DNA of 64,000 bases from contig OZ252252.1 of NCBI GenBank assembly GCA_965249745.1, positions 3,100,001-3,164,000 of the forward strand, given 5' to 3'. Under the pieces are notes generated by a model. The model did not search any database. It was not told the origin of the DNA and worked only from the letters and a program-made list of their open reading frames with translations. Shown here one piece after another: positions 50,409-58,617 of this stretch (the stretch's first letter is position 1; the number at the start of each line of letters is the position of its first letter). The position numbers were made by a program, and so were the translations under genes. The stretch comes from JANYHH01 sp965249745 (lineage in GTDB: Bacteria > Deinococcota > Deinococci > Deinococcales > JAAFIG01).

Positions 50409-51306
50409 CCCCCCCTCGAGTGGCTGCAACTACTGCGCTGGACGCCGTTTCGAGCAATGGAGTAGTTTCAATCCTCAGCCGCCCTCTCGAGCGGCTGCAA
50501 CGGGCCTCTCCGCACTAGAGGATGCATCGCAAGTTTCAATCCTCAGCCGCCCTCTCGAGCGGCTGCAACGATTCGCGCCACTGCCGTTTCGGGCTTCACA
50601 GCGCGTTTCAATCCTCAGCCGCCCTCTCGAGCGGCTGCAACTTGCGGCTCAAAAGCCCGCACGGGGGTTTCAATCCTCAGCCGCCCTCTCGAGCGGCTGC
50701 AACCAGAGGGCGCGTTTGTTTCAAAGCCGCCCTCTCGAGCGGCTCGAGCTGGTAGCAAGTTTCAATCCTCAGCCGCCCTCTCGAGCGGCTGCAACGCCCT
50801 CTCGATAAAGTTTCCGAACGCTATACCGATCGACGCGTTTCAATCCTCAGCCGCCCTCTCGAGCGGCTGCAACTAAAACGGCGCTGTGGGATGCGTACAG
50901 TTTTCGCGGTTTCAATCCTCAGCCGCCCTCTCGAGCGGCTGCAACCGCACGGCAATGAAAAAAGCCGTCATAATTAGGTTTCAATCCTCAGCCGCCCTCT
51001 CGAGCGGCTGCAACCTGACTGCGTTGAGTGCAGCTCTCGGGTCTTTGCTGTTTCAATCCTCAGCCGCCCTCTCGAGCGGCTGCAACACGCGCTCACGCCC
51101 TGTTTCAATCCTCAGCCGCCCTCTCGAGCGGCTCTTGCCGCCGTTACTGTTTCAATCCTCAGCCGCCCTCTCGAGCGGCTGCAACGGCCACTCAAGCGTT
51201 TCAATCCTCAGCCGCCCTCTCGAGCGGCTGACGCGTCTGCAAGCATTTAGGCTCTTCAGTTTCAATCCTGTTTCAATCCTCAGCCGCCCTCTCGAGCGGC
51301 TGCAAC
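50409..51306 (-). CRISPR. CRISPR array without cas genes, irregular spacers
   Basis: The 37-nt repeat (plus strand starts GTTTCAATCCTC, ends GAGCGGCTGCAAC) is identical in ten full copies: 50465, 50533, 50605, 50667, 50759, 50837, 50909, 50978, 51050, 51149 and, counting the last, 51270. Shortened copies start at 50718, 51102, 51198 and 51259, and a degenerate copy ends at 50430. Full-length spacers are 31-41 nt, but others are only 25, 15, 14 and 12 nt. AGCCGC/GCGGCT makes a 6-bp stem with CTCGAG at its edge. On the minus strand the repeat ends GGATTGAAAC, the common 3' handle, so the array is read leftward from a leader at the right; the degenerate left copies agree. No cas gene is in the window. 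Confidence 0.93.
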
Positions 51307-51317
51307 TTACGCTTCCA

Positions 51318-51347
51318 ACTATAGCGTACCTCACGCATTCCCGTCAC
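51318..51347 (-). promoter_or_regulatory. Likely CRISPR leader promoter
   Basis: On the minus strand GTGACG (51347-51342), an 18-nt spacer and TATAGT (51323-51318), ending 11 nt before the first repeat. The leader is probably the AT-rich stretch up to about 51420. Its position agrees with the direction given by the repeat end. Confidence 0.5.
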
Positions 51348-51577
51348 CTCTCAGCGCGAACCTCGAGATTTGATGGTTCGATGCAGTGCAGTATTACATC
51401 ACTAATTTTCAAGGAACGCTGTGTGGGACGAATTCATTCGTTTTGCGCGAACCTCCCAGGGTTTTACCCAGCACTTCAGGTTCGCGCACCTCGAGTTTGA
51501 TACTCGCAAAAGTTTTCCGCAACCAGCTTACTACCTACCTTCTGACCCCTGACAAAACCCCGTTATACTTTGCCGCA

Positions 51578-52858
51578 ATGATCGTTTCCCAAGCGCACAC
51601 CAGCGCCTCGAGTCCGTTCGCGTGGTTGGCGATTGCCAGTCTGGTTTCACTGACGATTTCTCTGGCGGTGGGTTTGAATTTTGTGACAGGTGTGGCACTC
51701 TCGAGCGGCTTGCTGGCGGTTGGGGGATTGCTGGTCTTGGCGGCGCTGGTGTTGATTGTGACTCGAGCGGGTTCGCACTGGACGGGCTGGGCGACTGTCA
51801 CGGCGGTGCTGGTCGTAGTCTCGAGCGTGGCGGGCGCAGCTTTCGGCGGTTGGTTCGCGGTGCTGCCGGGTGCGATTGCGGTACTGAGTTTGCTGCCGCC
51901 GCTGGCGCAACCCTTGCAACTCCCGAGGGGCGCGGAGGCGAACCTGTGGGGCTGGTTATTCGTGGCTCCGGCGGCGTTGCTGCTGCTGGTCTGGCATTTC
52001 GCTCCGGCGGCGTACGCGCTGGCGATGTCGTTCCTGAAGGATTTTAATTTCTTGCGACCGGCTGAGTTTGGGGGCTTGGAGAATTACGCGGCGCTGTTTC
52101 AGGATCGCCTGTTCTGGCAGAGCTTGGTCAATAGCGCCTGGTACGTGATCGGCACGGTTCCGGTCGGGATCGGGCTAGCGACGCTGACGGCGATTTTATT
52201 GAACGAGAAAGTCAAGGGCTTGCCAGTCTTTCGCACCGTGTACTTCTTGCCGTACATCACGGCTTTGACGGCTGCGGCCGCCGTCTGGAAATGGATTTAC
52301 AACCCAGAGTTCGGGTTGCTGAACGCGGCCCTTGGCACGAAGGTCGCTTGGCTCGAGAATCCGACGGGCTTGATTCAGTTGCTCGTGGAGCCGCTCGGCG
52401 TGCAGTTGCCGCAGATTATCGGTGGACCGAGCGTGGCGCTGACCTCGATCATGGTGATGAGCGTCTGGCATTCCTTGGGCTACAGCGTGGTGATTTTGCT
52501 GGCGGGCTTGCAGAGCATTCCGTTGGAGTACTACGAGGCGTCTCAGTTGGACGGCGCGACCTGGTGGGATCGGGTGCGGTTCATCACCTGGCCGCTGTTG
52601 ACGCCGACCACGTTTTTTCTGTCTATCACCGGTTTGATCGGCGCGTTTCAGGTTTTCACGCAGGTGCTGGTCTTGACGCCGGACGGTGGGCAGTTGAAGG
52701 ACACGACGACGGTCGTCAAATACCTGTACGACAAGGGCTTCCGGGACAACAATTACAGTTACGCCAGCGCGATGGCGTTCGCGCTGTTCGTGCTGGTTCT
52801 GGTGGTGACGCTGGTGCAGAATCGGGCGTTGGCGAAGCGGGTGACCTATGACCTCTGA
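51578..52858 (+). CDS. Carbohydrate ABC transporter permease, MalF type
   Basis: A 426-residue permease with extra N-terminal membrane spans (about residues 18-110) before the conserved six-span core. NLWGWLFVAPAALLLLVWH and LNEKVKGLPVFRTVYFLPYIT are typical of the sugar-uptake MalF/UgpA group, and YYEASQLDGATWWDRVRFITWPLL is the EAA loop. The ATG at 51578 is 8 nt after TATACT; a frame open from 51386 runs through the CRISPR leader and is rejected. It overlaps the MalG-type gene by 11 bases. No substrate-binding protein or ATPase gene is adjacent. Confidence 0.88.
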   Translation: MIVSQAHTSASSPFAWLAIASLVSLTISLAVGLNFVTGVALSSGLLAVGGLLVLAALVLIVTRAGSHWTGWATVTAVLVVVSSVAGAAFGGWFAVLPGAIAVLSLLPPLAQPLQLPRGAEANLWGWLFVAPAALLLLVWHFAPAAYALAMSFLKDFNFLRPAEFGGLENYAALFQDRLFWQSLVNSAWYVIGTVPVGIGLATLTAILLNEKVKGLPVFRTVYFLPYITALTAAAAVWKWIYNPEFGLLNAALGTKVAWLENPTGLIQLLVEPLGVQLPQIIGGPSVALTSIMVMSVWHSLGYSVVILLAGLQSIPLEYYEASQLDGATWWDRVRFITWPLLTPTTFFLSITGLIGAFQVFTQVLVLTPDGGQLKDTTTVVKYLYDKGFRDNNYSYASAMAFALFVLVLVVTLVQNRALAKRVTYDL

Positions 52859-54158
52859 ACCCGCCCTACCAATGGCTAAAGGAATCAACCGACGGGCGGC
52901 GAACCCGTTGTCTCGAGTCGCGTTGTACGCGGTGCTGGTGCTGGGCGGAGTGGTGATGATCTTTCCGTTCTTGTGGATGATCGTGACGAGTTTTCAGAGC
53001 GTGCAGGAATCCTTGCAAGCCAAACCCGTCTGGTTCCCGAATCGCTTGAACCCCGCCAACTGGAGCGCGGCGGCCGGGCTGGGTGGGCAGGGCGGTGATG
53101 CCACTTGGGGCGGGCTGGGAGCTGGGAAAACCGTGACGCTCGAGGTGGCGGCGCGGCAATCCGGGGTCACGGCTGGAAACACGGACCTCGAGGCGAGCGT
53201 ACCGGGGGATTCGCACAGTGACACGAACGCGTTTCTGTTCGGCGGTGAGACTGGCGGCGACGATCCTCGAGTCGTGAAAGTGATCCGACGCAACCGCGTC
53301 GGTGATCCGATTCGCTGGAGTATCAGCATTGAGAACACCGGGGCGACCTCGCAGCCGAAGGTTCCGTTGCGGGTCGTCATTCCCGAAGGGTACGCGTTTC
53401 AGGGCAGCACCCTGCCGCCGGATCGCGCCTCGAGAAACGATGTTGGCGCGGTCTATGAGTGGAGCAACGTCACGCCCGGAGGCTTGGGGTATGTGCTGGA
53501 GAATTACCGCGATGCTTTGAAAGCCGCACCGTTCGGGCGGTACTTCTTGAACAGTGTTCTCAACGCGGGGGCGCAGGTGCTGCTGGGTCTGGTCGTGGTG
53601 ACGCTGGCGGCCTTCGCCTTCGCCAAGATTCCGTTCTGGGGCAGTGGGACGCTGTTCGCGCTGCTGCTGTCATCCCTGGTGATTCCGGGGGAGATGCTGC
53701 TGGTTCCGAATTTTGTCACGGTTTTCAAATTGGGGTGGTTGGACTCCTATCCGGGTTTGATCGTGCCGTGGATTGCCAGTGTCTTCGGAATTTTTTTACT
53801 CCGCCAGTTCTTCCTGTCCTTGCCAAACGAACTCTTCGAGGCGGCTCGCATGGACGGAGCGGGCTACGGCACGTTGCTGACGCGGGTGGCGCTACCGCTG
53901 GCGGTTCCGGGGCTGGTCACGTTTGGCATTTTCTCCTTTTTGGGATCGTGGAACTCGTTGATTTGGCCACTGATCGTCACCAGCAAGCAGGACATGCGGA
54001 CATTGCAGGTCGGCTTGCAAAGTTTCATCGGCGAGGCGGGCAGCAATTACGGGCAACTGATGGCGGCGTCGTTGATGGTGATCGCCCCGATCATCATCGG
54101 GTTCATGCTGGCGCAAAAGCAGTTCATCGCGGGCGTGGCGCGGAGCGGGCTGAAGTAA
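52848..54158 (+). CDS. Carbohydrate ABC transporter permease, MalG type, with large insertion
   Basis: A 436-residue permease, about 150 residues longer than usual. Span 1 is at about 24-49. Residues about 73-212 are an extra extracytoplasmic region, Gly-rich at first (GLGGQGGDATWGGLGAGK) and then beta-rich (RWSISIENTGATSQPKVPLR, VVIPEGYAFQGS), like an immunoglobulin/DUF11-type fold. The conserved part resumes at LENYRDALKAAPFGRYFLNS and ends with the EAA loop ELFEAARMDGAGYGTLLTRVALPLA. ATG lies in the MalF-type stop region (11-base overlap). Confidence 0.88.
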   Translation: MTSEPALPMAKGINRRAANPLSRVALYAVLVLGGVVMIFPFLWMIVTSFQSVQESLQAKPVWFPNRLNPANWSAAAGLGGQGGDATWGGLGAGKTVTLEVAARQSGVTAGNTDLEASVPGDSHSDTNAFLFGGETGGDDPRVVKVIRRNRVGDPIRWSISIENTGATSQPKVPLRVVIPEGYAFQGSTLPPDRASRNDVGAVYEWSNVTPGGLGYVLENYRDALKAAPFGRYFLNSVLNAGAQVLLGLVVVTLAAFAFAKIPFWGSGTLFALLLSSLVIPGEMLLVPNFVTVFKLGWLDSYPGLIVPWIASVFGIFLLRQFFLSLPNELFEAARMDGAGYGTLLTRVALPLAVPGLVTFGIFSFLGSWNSLIWPLIVTSKQDMRTLQVGLQSFIGEAGSNYGQLMAASLMVIAPIIIGFMLAQKQFIAGVARSGLK

Positions 54159-54185
54159 ATCAACCGCTCGAGGTGCCAAACCGAT

Positions 54186-54839
54186 TCACGGGCGGGCGTG
54201 GGCGTTGCTGCGTTTCTCCGCCGCAACTGTCGTTTCCGCGCCGTGCCCCGGAAACACCACGGTCTCGTCCGGCAGCGTGTACAACTGGGTTCTGATTCGC
54301 TCCAAGAGCAATCCCGCGTCACCACCGGGGATATCGGTGCGCCCGACGGTTCCTCGGAACAGCGCGTCGCCTGAAAGTACAAACCCGTGACTGGAGTAGA
54401 GTGCCAGGTGTCCGGGCGCGTGGCCTGGGGTGAACAGAGTCCGAAAACGCAACGCCCCGAGGCTGAATTCGCCTTCTGATAGCTCGAGGTCGGGCGTAGT
54501 GGGTTGCGTGAACGGCAGGTTCCATCGCTCCGCGCCGATGTGCGCCCTCGAGTACGAATCCCAGGCGTCACGGTGCAGGTAGACCTTGGCGTGCAGGGCT
54601 TCACGGGTCGCTTGCACCGCGCCGATATGATCGAAATGCGCGTGGGTCAGCAGGATTCCCAACACGTTGGAATCGGTGCCCTTCACCAGCTCGAGCAGGT
54701 CGGCGGCATCGTCGCCGGGGTCCACCAGGACGGCATCGCCGGAGCGGTGGCGAATCAGGTAGGCATTCTCCTGAATCTGCCCGGTCACGAGGCGGTGGAC
54801 GGTGAGGTCTGGGAACTCGAACCCTGTCAGGCGATTCAC
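54186..54839 (-). CDS. MBL-fold metallo-hydrolase (glyoxalase-II-like)
   Basis: A 217-residue zinc hydrolase. The metal motif THAHFDHIGAV (HxHxDH) is complete, with TPGHAPGHLAL, LSGDALFRGTVGRTD and VFPGHGAETTV giving the remaining ligands. It belongs to the YcbL/glyoxalase-II-like group that hydrolyses thioesters such as S-lactoylglutathione or related thiols; the substrate is unclear. Its ATG overlaps the stop of the upstream TPR regulator (ATGA). Confidence 0.92.
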   Translation of the reverse strand: MNRLTGFEFPDLTVHRLVTGQIQENAYLIRHRSGDAVLVDPGDDAADLLELVKGTDSNVLGILLTHAHFDHIGAVQATREALHAKVYLHRDAWDSYSRAHIGAERWNLPFTQPTTPDLELSEGEFSLGALRFRTLFTPGHAPGHLALYSSHGFVLSGDALFRGTVGRTDIPGGDAGLLLERIRTQLYTLPDETVVFPGHGAETTVAAEKRSNAHARP

Positions 54840-56155
54840 AGCGGTAGTTTACCGGACGCGGCGAACGCCTCGGCTCTGAGGCTGAGGCGGTGGCAGCCGA
54901 TCAGTCGCGCCAACTCGAGGGTGGAATTCAGCAACGCCTGGCTGGAGTCTTTTTCCAGCACGCACAGGCTGGCGAGTAATTCCAACGGTTTGTGCGGCAA
55001 GCTTTGAGCCTCAGTCAGCGCATTCCGGGCGAAACTGCCAATGTGGGTCACGGCGTACAGGGACAGCAGCGCCCGCACCGTGGCGGTTCCGTCCTTGGCG
55101 GCTCGAGCGCGTTTGAAGGCTTTCTCGGCTTGCTCCAGGGCTTTCTGCTGATTCCCCCAGACGGCGTGGGCGTGGGCCAGTCCCGCCAGGGTTCCGGCGC
55201 TGGCCTCCTCGCCAAGAATTTCACTGATGCCGAACGCCTTCCCGAAGGCGATCACGGCGTCTTTCGGTTCCGTGCCCGCTTGCATTGCTAATTCCAGCAG
55301 TGCTTCGCCTTTGACGCTCAGCGCCGCGACCGCCAAGTAACCGTCCTCGTCCCCGGCGGCCAACCGGTACGCAATGTCTGCCTCAGCGACCGCTCGCCCC
55401 AAATCGTCGGTGAAGCGCCGGGCGTTGGCGCGGTGCAACAGGCCCCAGCCGTGCGTGTCAGGCAACATTTCGAGCGTTCGCAGGGAGTCGGCGATTCTGC
55501 CCAGGCGCACGAGCGCCGCGCCGAGGTTGACCTGCGCCTCGAGGGTAGACGCACCGGACAGGTCTGGCAGGGCAGCTTCCAGAGTTTCGGCAGCCAGCGC
55601 AGGTCGGTTCAAACGCCAGTGATGTTTGGCAATCTCGAGCGAGAGTTCTGCGGCAAAATTCGCTGGTAAACCCGCACGCTCCCGCTCCACGAACTCGAGG
55701 TTCTTCTGGCCCTCCGCGACCCGCCCGGACTCTTCCAGACCCGCCCCGTTTTGCAGCAGGGCGGACAGAAATACACGCCGCAAAGAGAAGCGCTCCGCCT
55801 CGAGCCAAGCTTGGAAGGCTGGATTCGTGACAGTTAACCCGGCCGCGAACTCGCCGCGTTTCTTCGCTAAGGCTTTCAGGTCGCCCTCGGAGACGCGGTA
55901 CGCGTTGACATCGCTGCTCCCGGCAAAGCGCATTCCATCGGAGTAAAACTCCAAGAATGGCAAAAAGGCTTCCAGCCCGCTCGAGAGGGCGCTCTGTGAG
56001 GCGTCCCCGAACAGTGCCTCGAGTTCAGGCATCGTGCGCGTCAGTGGGCTGCTGGCTAAATAGACCAGCAACTCGAGCGCCCGCCCGGTCGGAAGGGTCA
56101 CGGGCGCGTCGTTCAACGTGAACGCTATCGTACCGAGCAGTGAGGCGTGCAGCAT
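54836..56155 (-). CDS. Winged-helix/TPR protein (SARP/BTAD-like)
   Basis: A 439-residue protein. The first ~85 residues (HASLLGTIAFTLNDAPVTLP, GRALELLVYLASSP, TMPELEALFGD) resemble the OmpR/SARP-type winged helix found before BTAD domains, but DNA-binding residues are hard to judge. The rest is TPR-like helices (about 140-420) rich in Ala, Leu and Glu. A TATGCT box lies 9 nt before the ATG. It is co-transcribed with the MBL hydrolase and may regulate it or serve as a scaffold. Confidence 0.7.
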   Translation of the reverse strand: MLHASLLGTIAFTLNDAPVTLPTGRALELLVYLASSPLTRTMPELEALFGDASQSALSSGLEAFLPFLEFYSDGMRFAGSSDVNAYRVSEGDLKALAKKRGEFAAGLTVTNPAFQAWLEAERFSLRRVFLSALLQNGAGLEESGRVAEGQKNLEFVERERAGLPANFAAELSLEIAKHHWRLNRPALAAETLEAALPDLSGASTLEAQVNLGAALVRLGRIADSLRTLEMLPDTHGWGLLHRANARRFTDDLGRAVAEADIAYRLAAGDEDGYLAVAALSVKGEALLELAMQAGTEPKDAVIAFGKAFGISEILGEEASAGTLAGLAHAHAVWGNQQKALEQAEKAFKRARAAKDGTATVRALLSLYAVTHIGSFARNALTEAQSLPHKPLELLASLCVLEKDSSQALLNSTLELARLIGCHRLSLRAEAFAASGKLPL

Positions 56156-56421
56156 ATGGCGGTCAGCATACCGAGCGCGGCGCGGGACGGTTGCTGTTTG
56201 ATGGTACGAACGCTCGAGAGCGGTGCTTTGGTGAGCTTGCTTCGATCACGTTGGTGACCGGGCATAGCACGCTATGCCCCTACGAAAACTGGTTGGTTTC
56301 GAGCTGTTCGCACATCAGACTCGAGGACCGCCGGTATAAAAACCCGTTGAGCGCAGGGGCGAATCTTGTATTCGTCCGGCCACTGTTCGTCCAGTCACTC
56401 GAGACGCTTGAAAGTCCAGGT

Positions 56422-56919
56422 TCAGCGGCAGGGCGGGGCGGCGGCGAAGGCTTTCTTAGGGTCTCGCACCAGTTCGGGCAAAAAATAAAAGGGATAACCG
56501 GGCCCCGTCATCCGACGATCCGTCCACAGGGTTTTGCCGCTGATATCAAAATACATCCGCTCCTCGAGATGCGTGTCGTTAACCGCTCCGGCGGTGACCA
56601 GCACGAAGCGCAAACGACCCAATGCGTCATAAGTGTGTTCAAACGTCACGGCGCTGTCGTCGCTGCCGCCAGATTTGATGTAGCGCCGCACGACTCCGCT
56701 CGCGCTCGAGTATTTGCTGCGATCCAAATCCCAGTTTGGACAGTAGCCAAAGCTTTTCTTCTCGAGCTTCAATTTCTTTGCTGCGATCAGGCCGTTGACA
56801 GCCTTGTACATCCCGCGTATTTCGAGGATGGCCGGGTGCGATTGCCAGTTCTTACTGGTAATCGTTTGCGCTTGCGCCAAGCAGGTGAAGACAAGCAGAA
56901 GTCCAAGCGGGGCTTTCAT
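56422..56919 (-). CDS. Hypothetical exported protein
   Basis: A 165-residue protein with a signal peptide (MKAPLGLLLVFTCLAQAQ). The mature part has two cysteines (GYCPNWD and the final PPCR) and alternating strands (FEHTYDALGRLRFVLVTAGAV). No family is recognised. A TAAGCT box ends 7 nt before the ATG (leaderless). The 266 bases between it and the TPR regulator show nothing recognisable. Confidence 0.72.
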   Translation of the reverse strand: MKAPLGLLLVFTCLAQAQTITSKNWQSHPAILEIRGMYKAVNGLIAAKKLKLEKKSFGYCPNWDLDRSKYSSASGVVRRYIKSGGSDDSAVTFEHTYDALGRLRFVLVTAGAVNDTHLEERMYFDISGKTLWTDRRMTGPGYPFYFLPELVRDPKKAFAAAPPCR

Positions 56920-56985
56920 GCTGCCCAGCTTACTCGCCTCGAGAAATCGTAGAGGGGGTTCCCATGCTGACCCTGGAAACTCGTA

Positions 56986-57491
56986 TCAACGCAGAGAAAC
57001 AGCTCGTCCGTTCAGATCGTAAAAATCGTGGTCTGACCAGTCCATGCCACCTTCGGAAATTCCGATCAGATCCTGGTAGAAACTGATCTCCAAACCATGT
57101 TCTTGATCCCACTCGGCAAACAACTGAATATGAATGATCGCCTGACCGGCGTGAGTGTGAACCCAAACCGAACGCAACGGTCTGACTAATTTCCAGACTT
57201 CGGCCGCTCGCTCCAAAGCCGGTGGATACAGCTCAGGCTCAAAGGTCCCTCTCAGCTCCTCAAGATGAGCCTTGCAGTACGAGAACAGCGCCGTCTCAGC
57301 AAATCCTGCCGGGCAATAAATTGCACCCAGAAATCTCGTTGCGCTTGGCTGGGACCATCTTCTGGCGGACCCTCGAGATCCAACTCCAGAGTTTTATTGA
57401 GGAACGGTACGTCAACTTCACCGACCCAGGAACCCCTGAACTCGAGTGTGCCAAACACGGGGTCAACGATGTTGGTTAAAAGGCTCCTCAT
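56986..57491 (-). pseudogene. Frameshifted DUF6985-like gene
   Basis: Two readings join into one protein if a base is added near 57319. The first half (MRSLLTNIVDPVFGTLEFRG, DVPFLNKTLELDLEGPPEDG, QRDFWVQFIAR) runs from 57491; the second continues as AGFAETALFSYCKAHLEELR, EVWKLVRPLRSVWVHTH and FAEWDQEHGLEISFYQDLIGI to 56986. Together they make about 168 residues of the DUF6985 pattern, a fold related to immunity-type proteins. The break lies at a short C/G run (CCCGG), so a sequence error is possible. As written the gene is broken. Confidence 0.7.
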
Positions 57492-57510
57492 TTCAAAGCT
57501 CGAGCGGCCT

Positions 57511-58533
57511 TTATTCCAGCAGCAATTCCTGCGGCACGGCGTAGCCCAGGTGATCGTAGGCGAGCGGCGTGACCATGCGTCCCCGTGAGGTGCGCTTGAT
57601 GAACCCCAACTGAATCAGGTACGGCTCGTAGACATCTTCTATCGTCAGTGAATCCTCGCTGATCGCGGTCGCCAGCGTGTCCAGTCCGACCGGGCCCCCG
57701 GCGAATTTCAGAATCATGACTTCCAGCAGTTTCAGGTCGCGTTCGTTCAAGCCAGAGGTGTCCAGGCCCATACGATCCAACGCGTCCTGGGCCCGCTCGA
57801 GTCCGATGACGCTCTCCCCGGCGACCTGGGCGTAATCGCGCACCCGGTTCAACAGGTTCTTGGCGATTCGCATCGTGCCTCGGCTGCGCGCCCCGATCTC
57901 GAGGGCGGCGTCTGGGACGATTTCGATGTTTTGCAGTACGGCTTCGCGCATGAGAGACATGGCGATCTCTTCGGGAGTGTAGAACTCTAAGTGTTCGATG
58001 ATCCCGAAGCGGGAGCGCATCGGGGAGGTGATGAGTCCAGGGCGGGTGGTCGCACCGATCAGCGTGAAGCGCGGGATCGGGAGCTGGATGCTGCGGGCGG
58101 CCGGGCCCTGACCGATCACGATGTCCAGTTTGAAGTCCTCCATCGCCGGGTAGAGATGTTCCTCGGCGACGCGTCCGAGGCGGTGAATCTCGTCAATAAA
58201 AAGGACATCGCCCTCTTCCAGGGAGTTGGTCAGGATGGCCGCTAGATCGCCCGGTTTTTCAATGGCGGGTCCAGACGTGACTTTGATGCCCACGCCCAGT
58301 TCATTGGCGATGATGTGTGCCAGGGTCGTCTTGCCCAGTCCGGGAGGTCCGAACAGCAGTGTGTGATCCAAGGCTTGGGCGCGTTGCCGGGCGGCGCTGA
58401 TGTAAACCTCGAGTTTGGCTTTGAGCTTGTGCTGTCCAACGTAGTTCAGGAGCGTCTTTGGGCGGTTCGCACCGTCGAAGTTCTGCTGTCCCGAAAGGCT
58501 TGGCATGGCTTGATTTTGGGTTGGCTCGGTCAC
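57511..58533 (-). CDS. ruvB: Holliday junction branch-migration helicase RuvB
   Basis: A 340-residue AAA+ motor for branch migration. Walker A is LLFGPPGLGKTTLAHI, Walker B LFIDEIHRL, sensor 1 LIGATTRPGLI and the arginine finger region SPMRSRFGI. The C-terminal winged helix ends YLIQLGFIKRTSRGRM. The GTG at 58531-58533 is preferred because AGGAG lies 8 nt before it and a TAGAAT box precedes; an ATG at 58587 would place the start three bases from the RDRM. It diverges from the photolyase gene. Confidence 0.95.
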   Translation of the reverse strand: MTEPTQNQAMPSLSGQQNFDGANRPKTLLNYVGQHKLKAKLEVYISAARQRAQALDHTLLFGPPGLGKTTLAHIIANELGVGIKVTSGPAIEKPGDLAAILTNSLEEGDVLFIDEIHRLGRVAEEHLYPAMEDFKLDIVIGQGPAARSIQLPIPRFTLIGATTRPGLITSPMRSRFGIIEHLEFYTPEEIAMSLMREAVLQNIEIVPDAALEIGARSRGTMRIAKNLLNRVRDYAQVAGESVIGLERAQDALDRMGLDTSGLNERDLKLLEVMILKFAGGPVGLDTLATAISEDSLTIEDVYEPYLIQLGFIKRTSRGRMVTPLAYDHLGYAVPQELLLE

Positions 58534-58590
58534 GTGTGAGGCTCCTGACAAGGGTAGAGCATCAGATTCTAGCACGAACGTTGACATAGA

Positions 58591-58607
58591 TTATGTTTTT
58601 AACATAA
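58591..58607. promoter_or_regulatory. RDRM (DdrO operator) between ruvB and photolyase
   Basis: TTATGTTTTTAACATAA matches the radiation/desiccation response motif TTATGTCATTGACATAA in both six-base arms. It lies within a perfect 10-bp dyad (58588-58597 and 58601-58610). On the plus strand it sits between TTGACA (58581-58586) and CATAAT (58603-58608), the photolyase promoter. On the minus strand it overlaps the ruvB upstream region. DdrO binds such sites and is destroyed after DNA damage by PprI/IrrE. Confidence 0.88.
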
Positions 58608-58617
58608 TCTGCATCGC

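Noticed and set aside
50395..51500. Open frames across the CRISPR region that would encode repetitive proteins
   Set aside because: Their sequence is the translated CRISPR repeat; the repeat-spacer structure explains them fully.
51386..51577. N-terminal extension of the MalF-type permease
   Set aside because: It runs through the CRISPR leader and lacks protein character; a TATACT box precedes the internal ATG.
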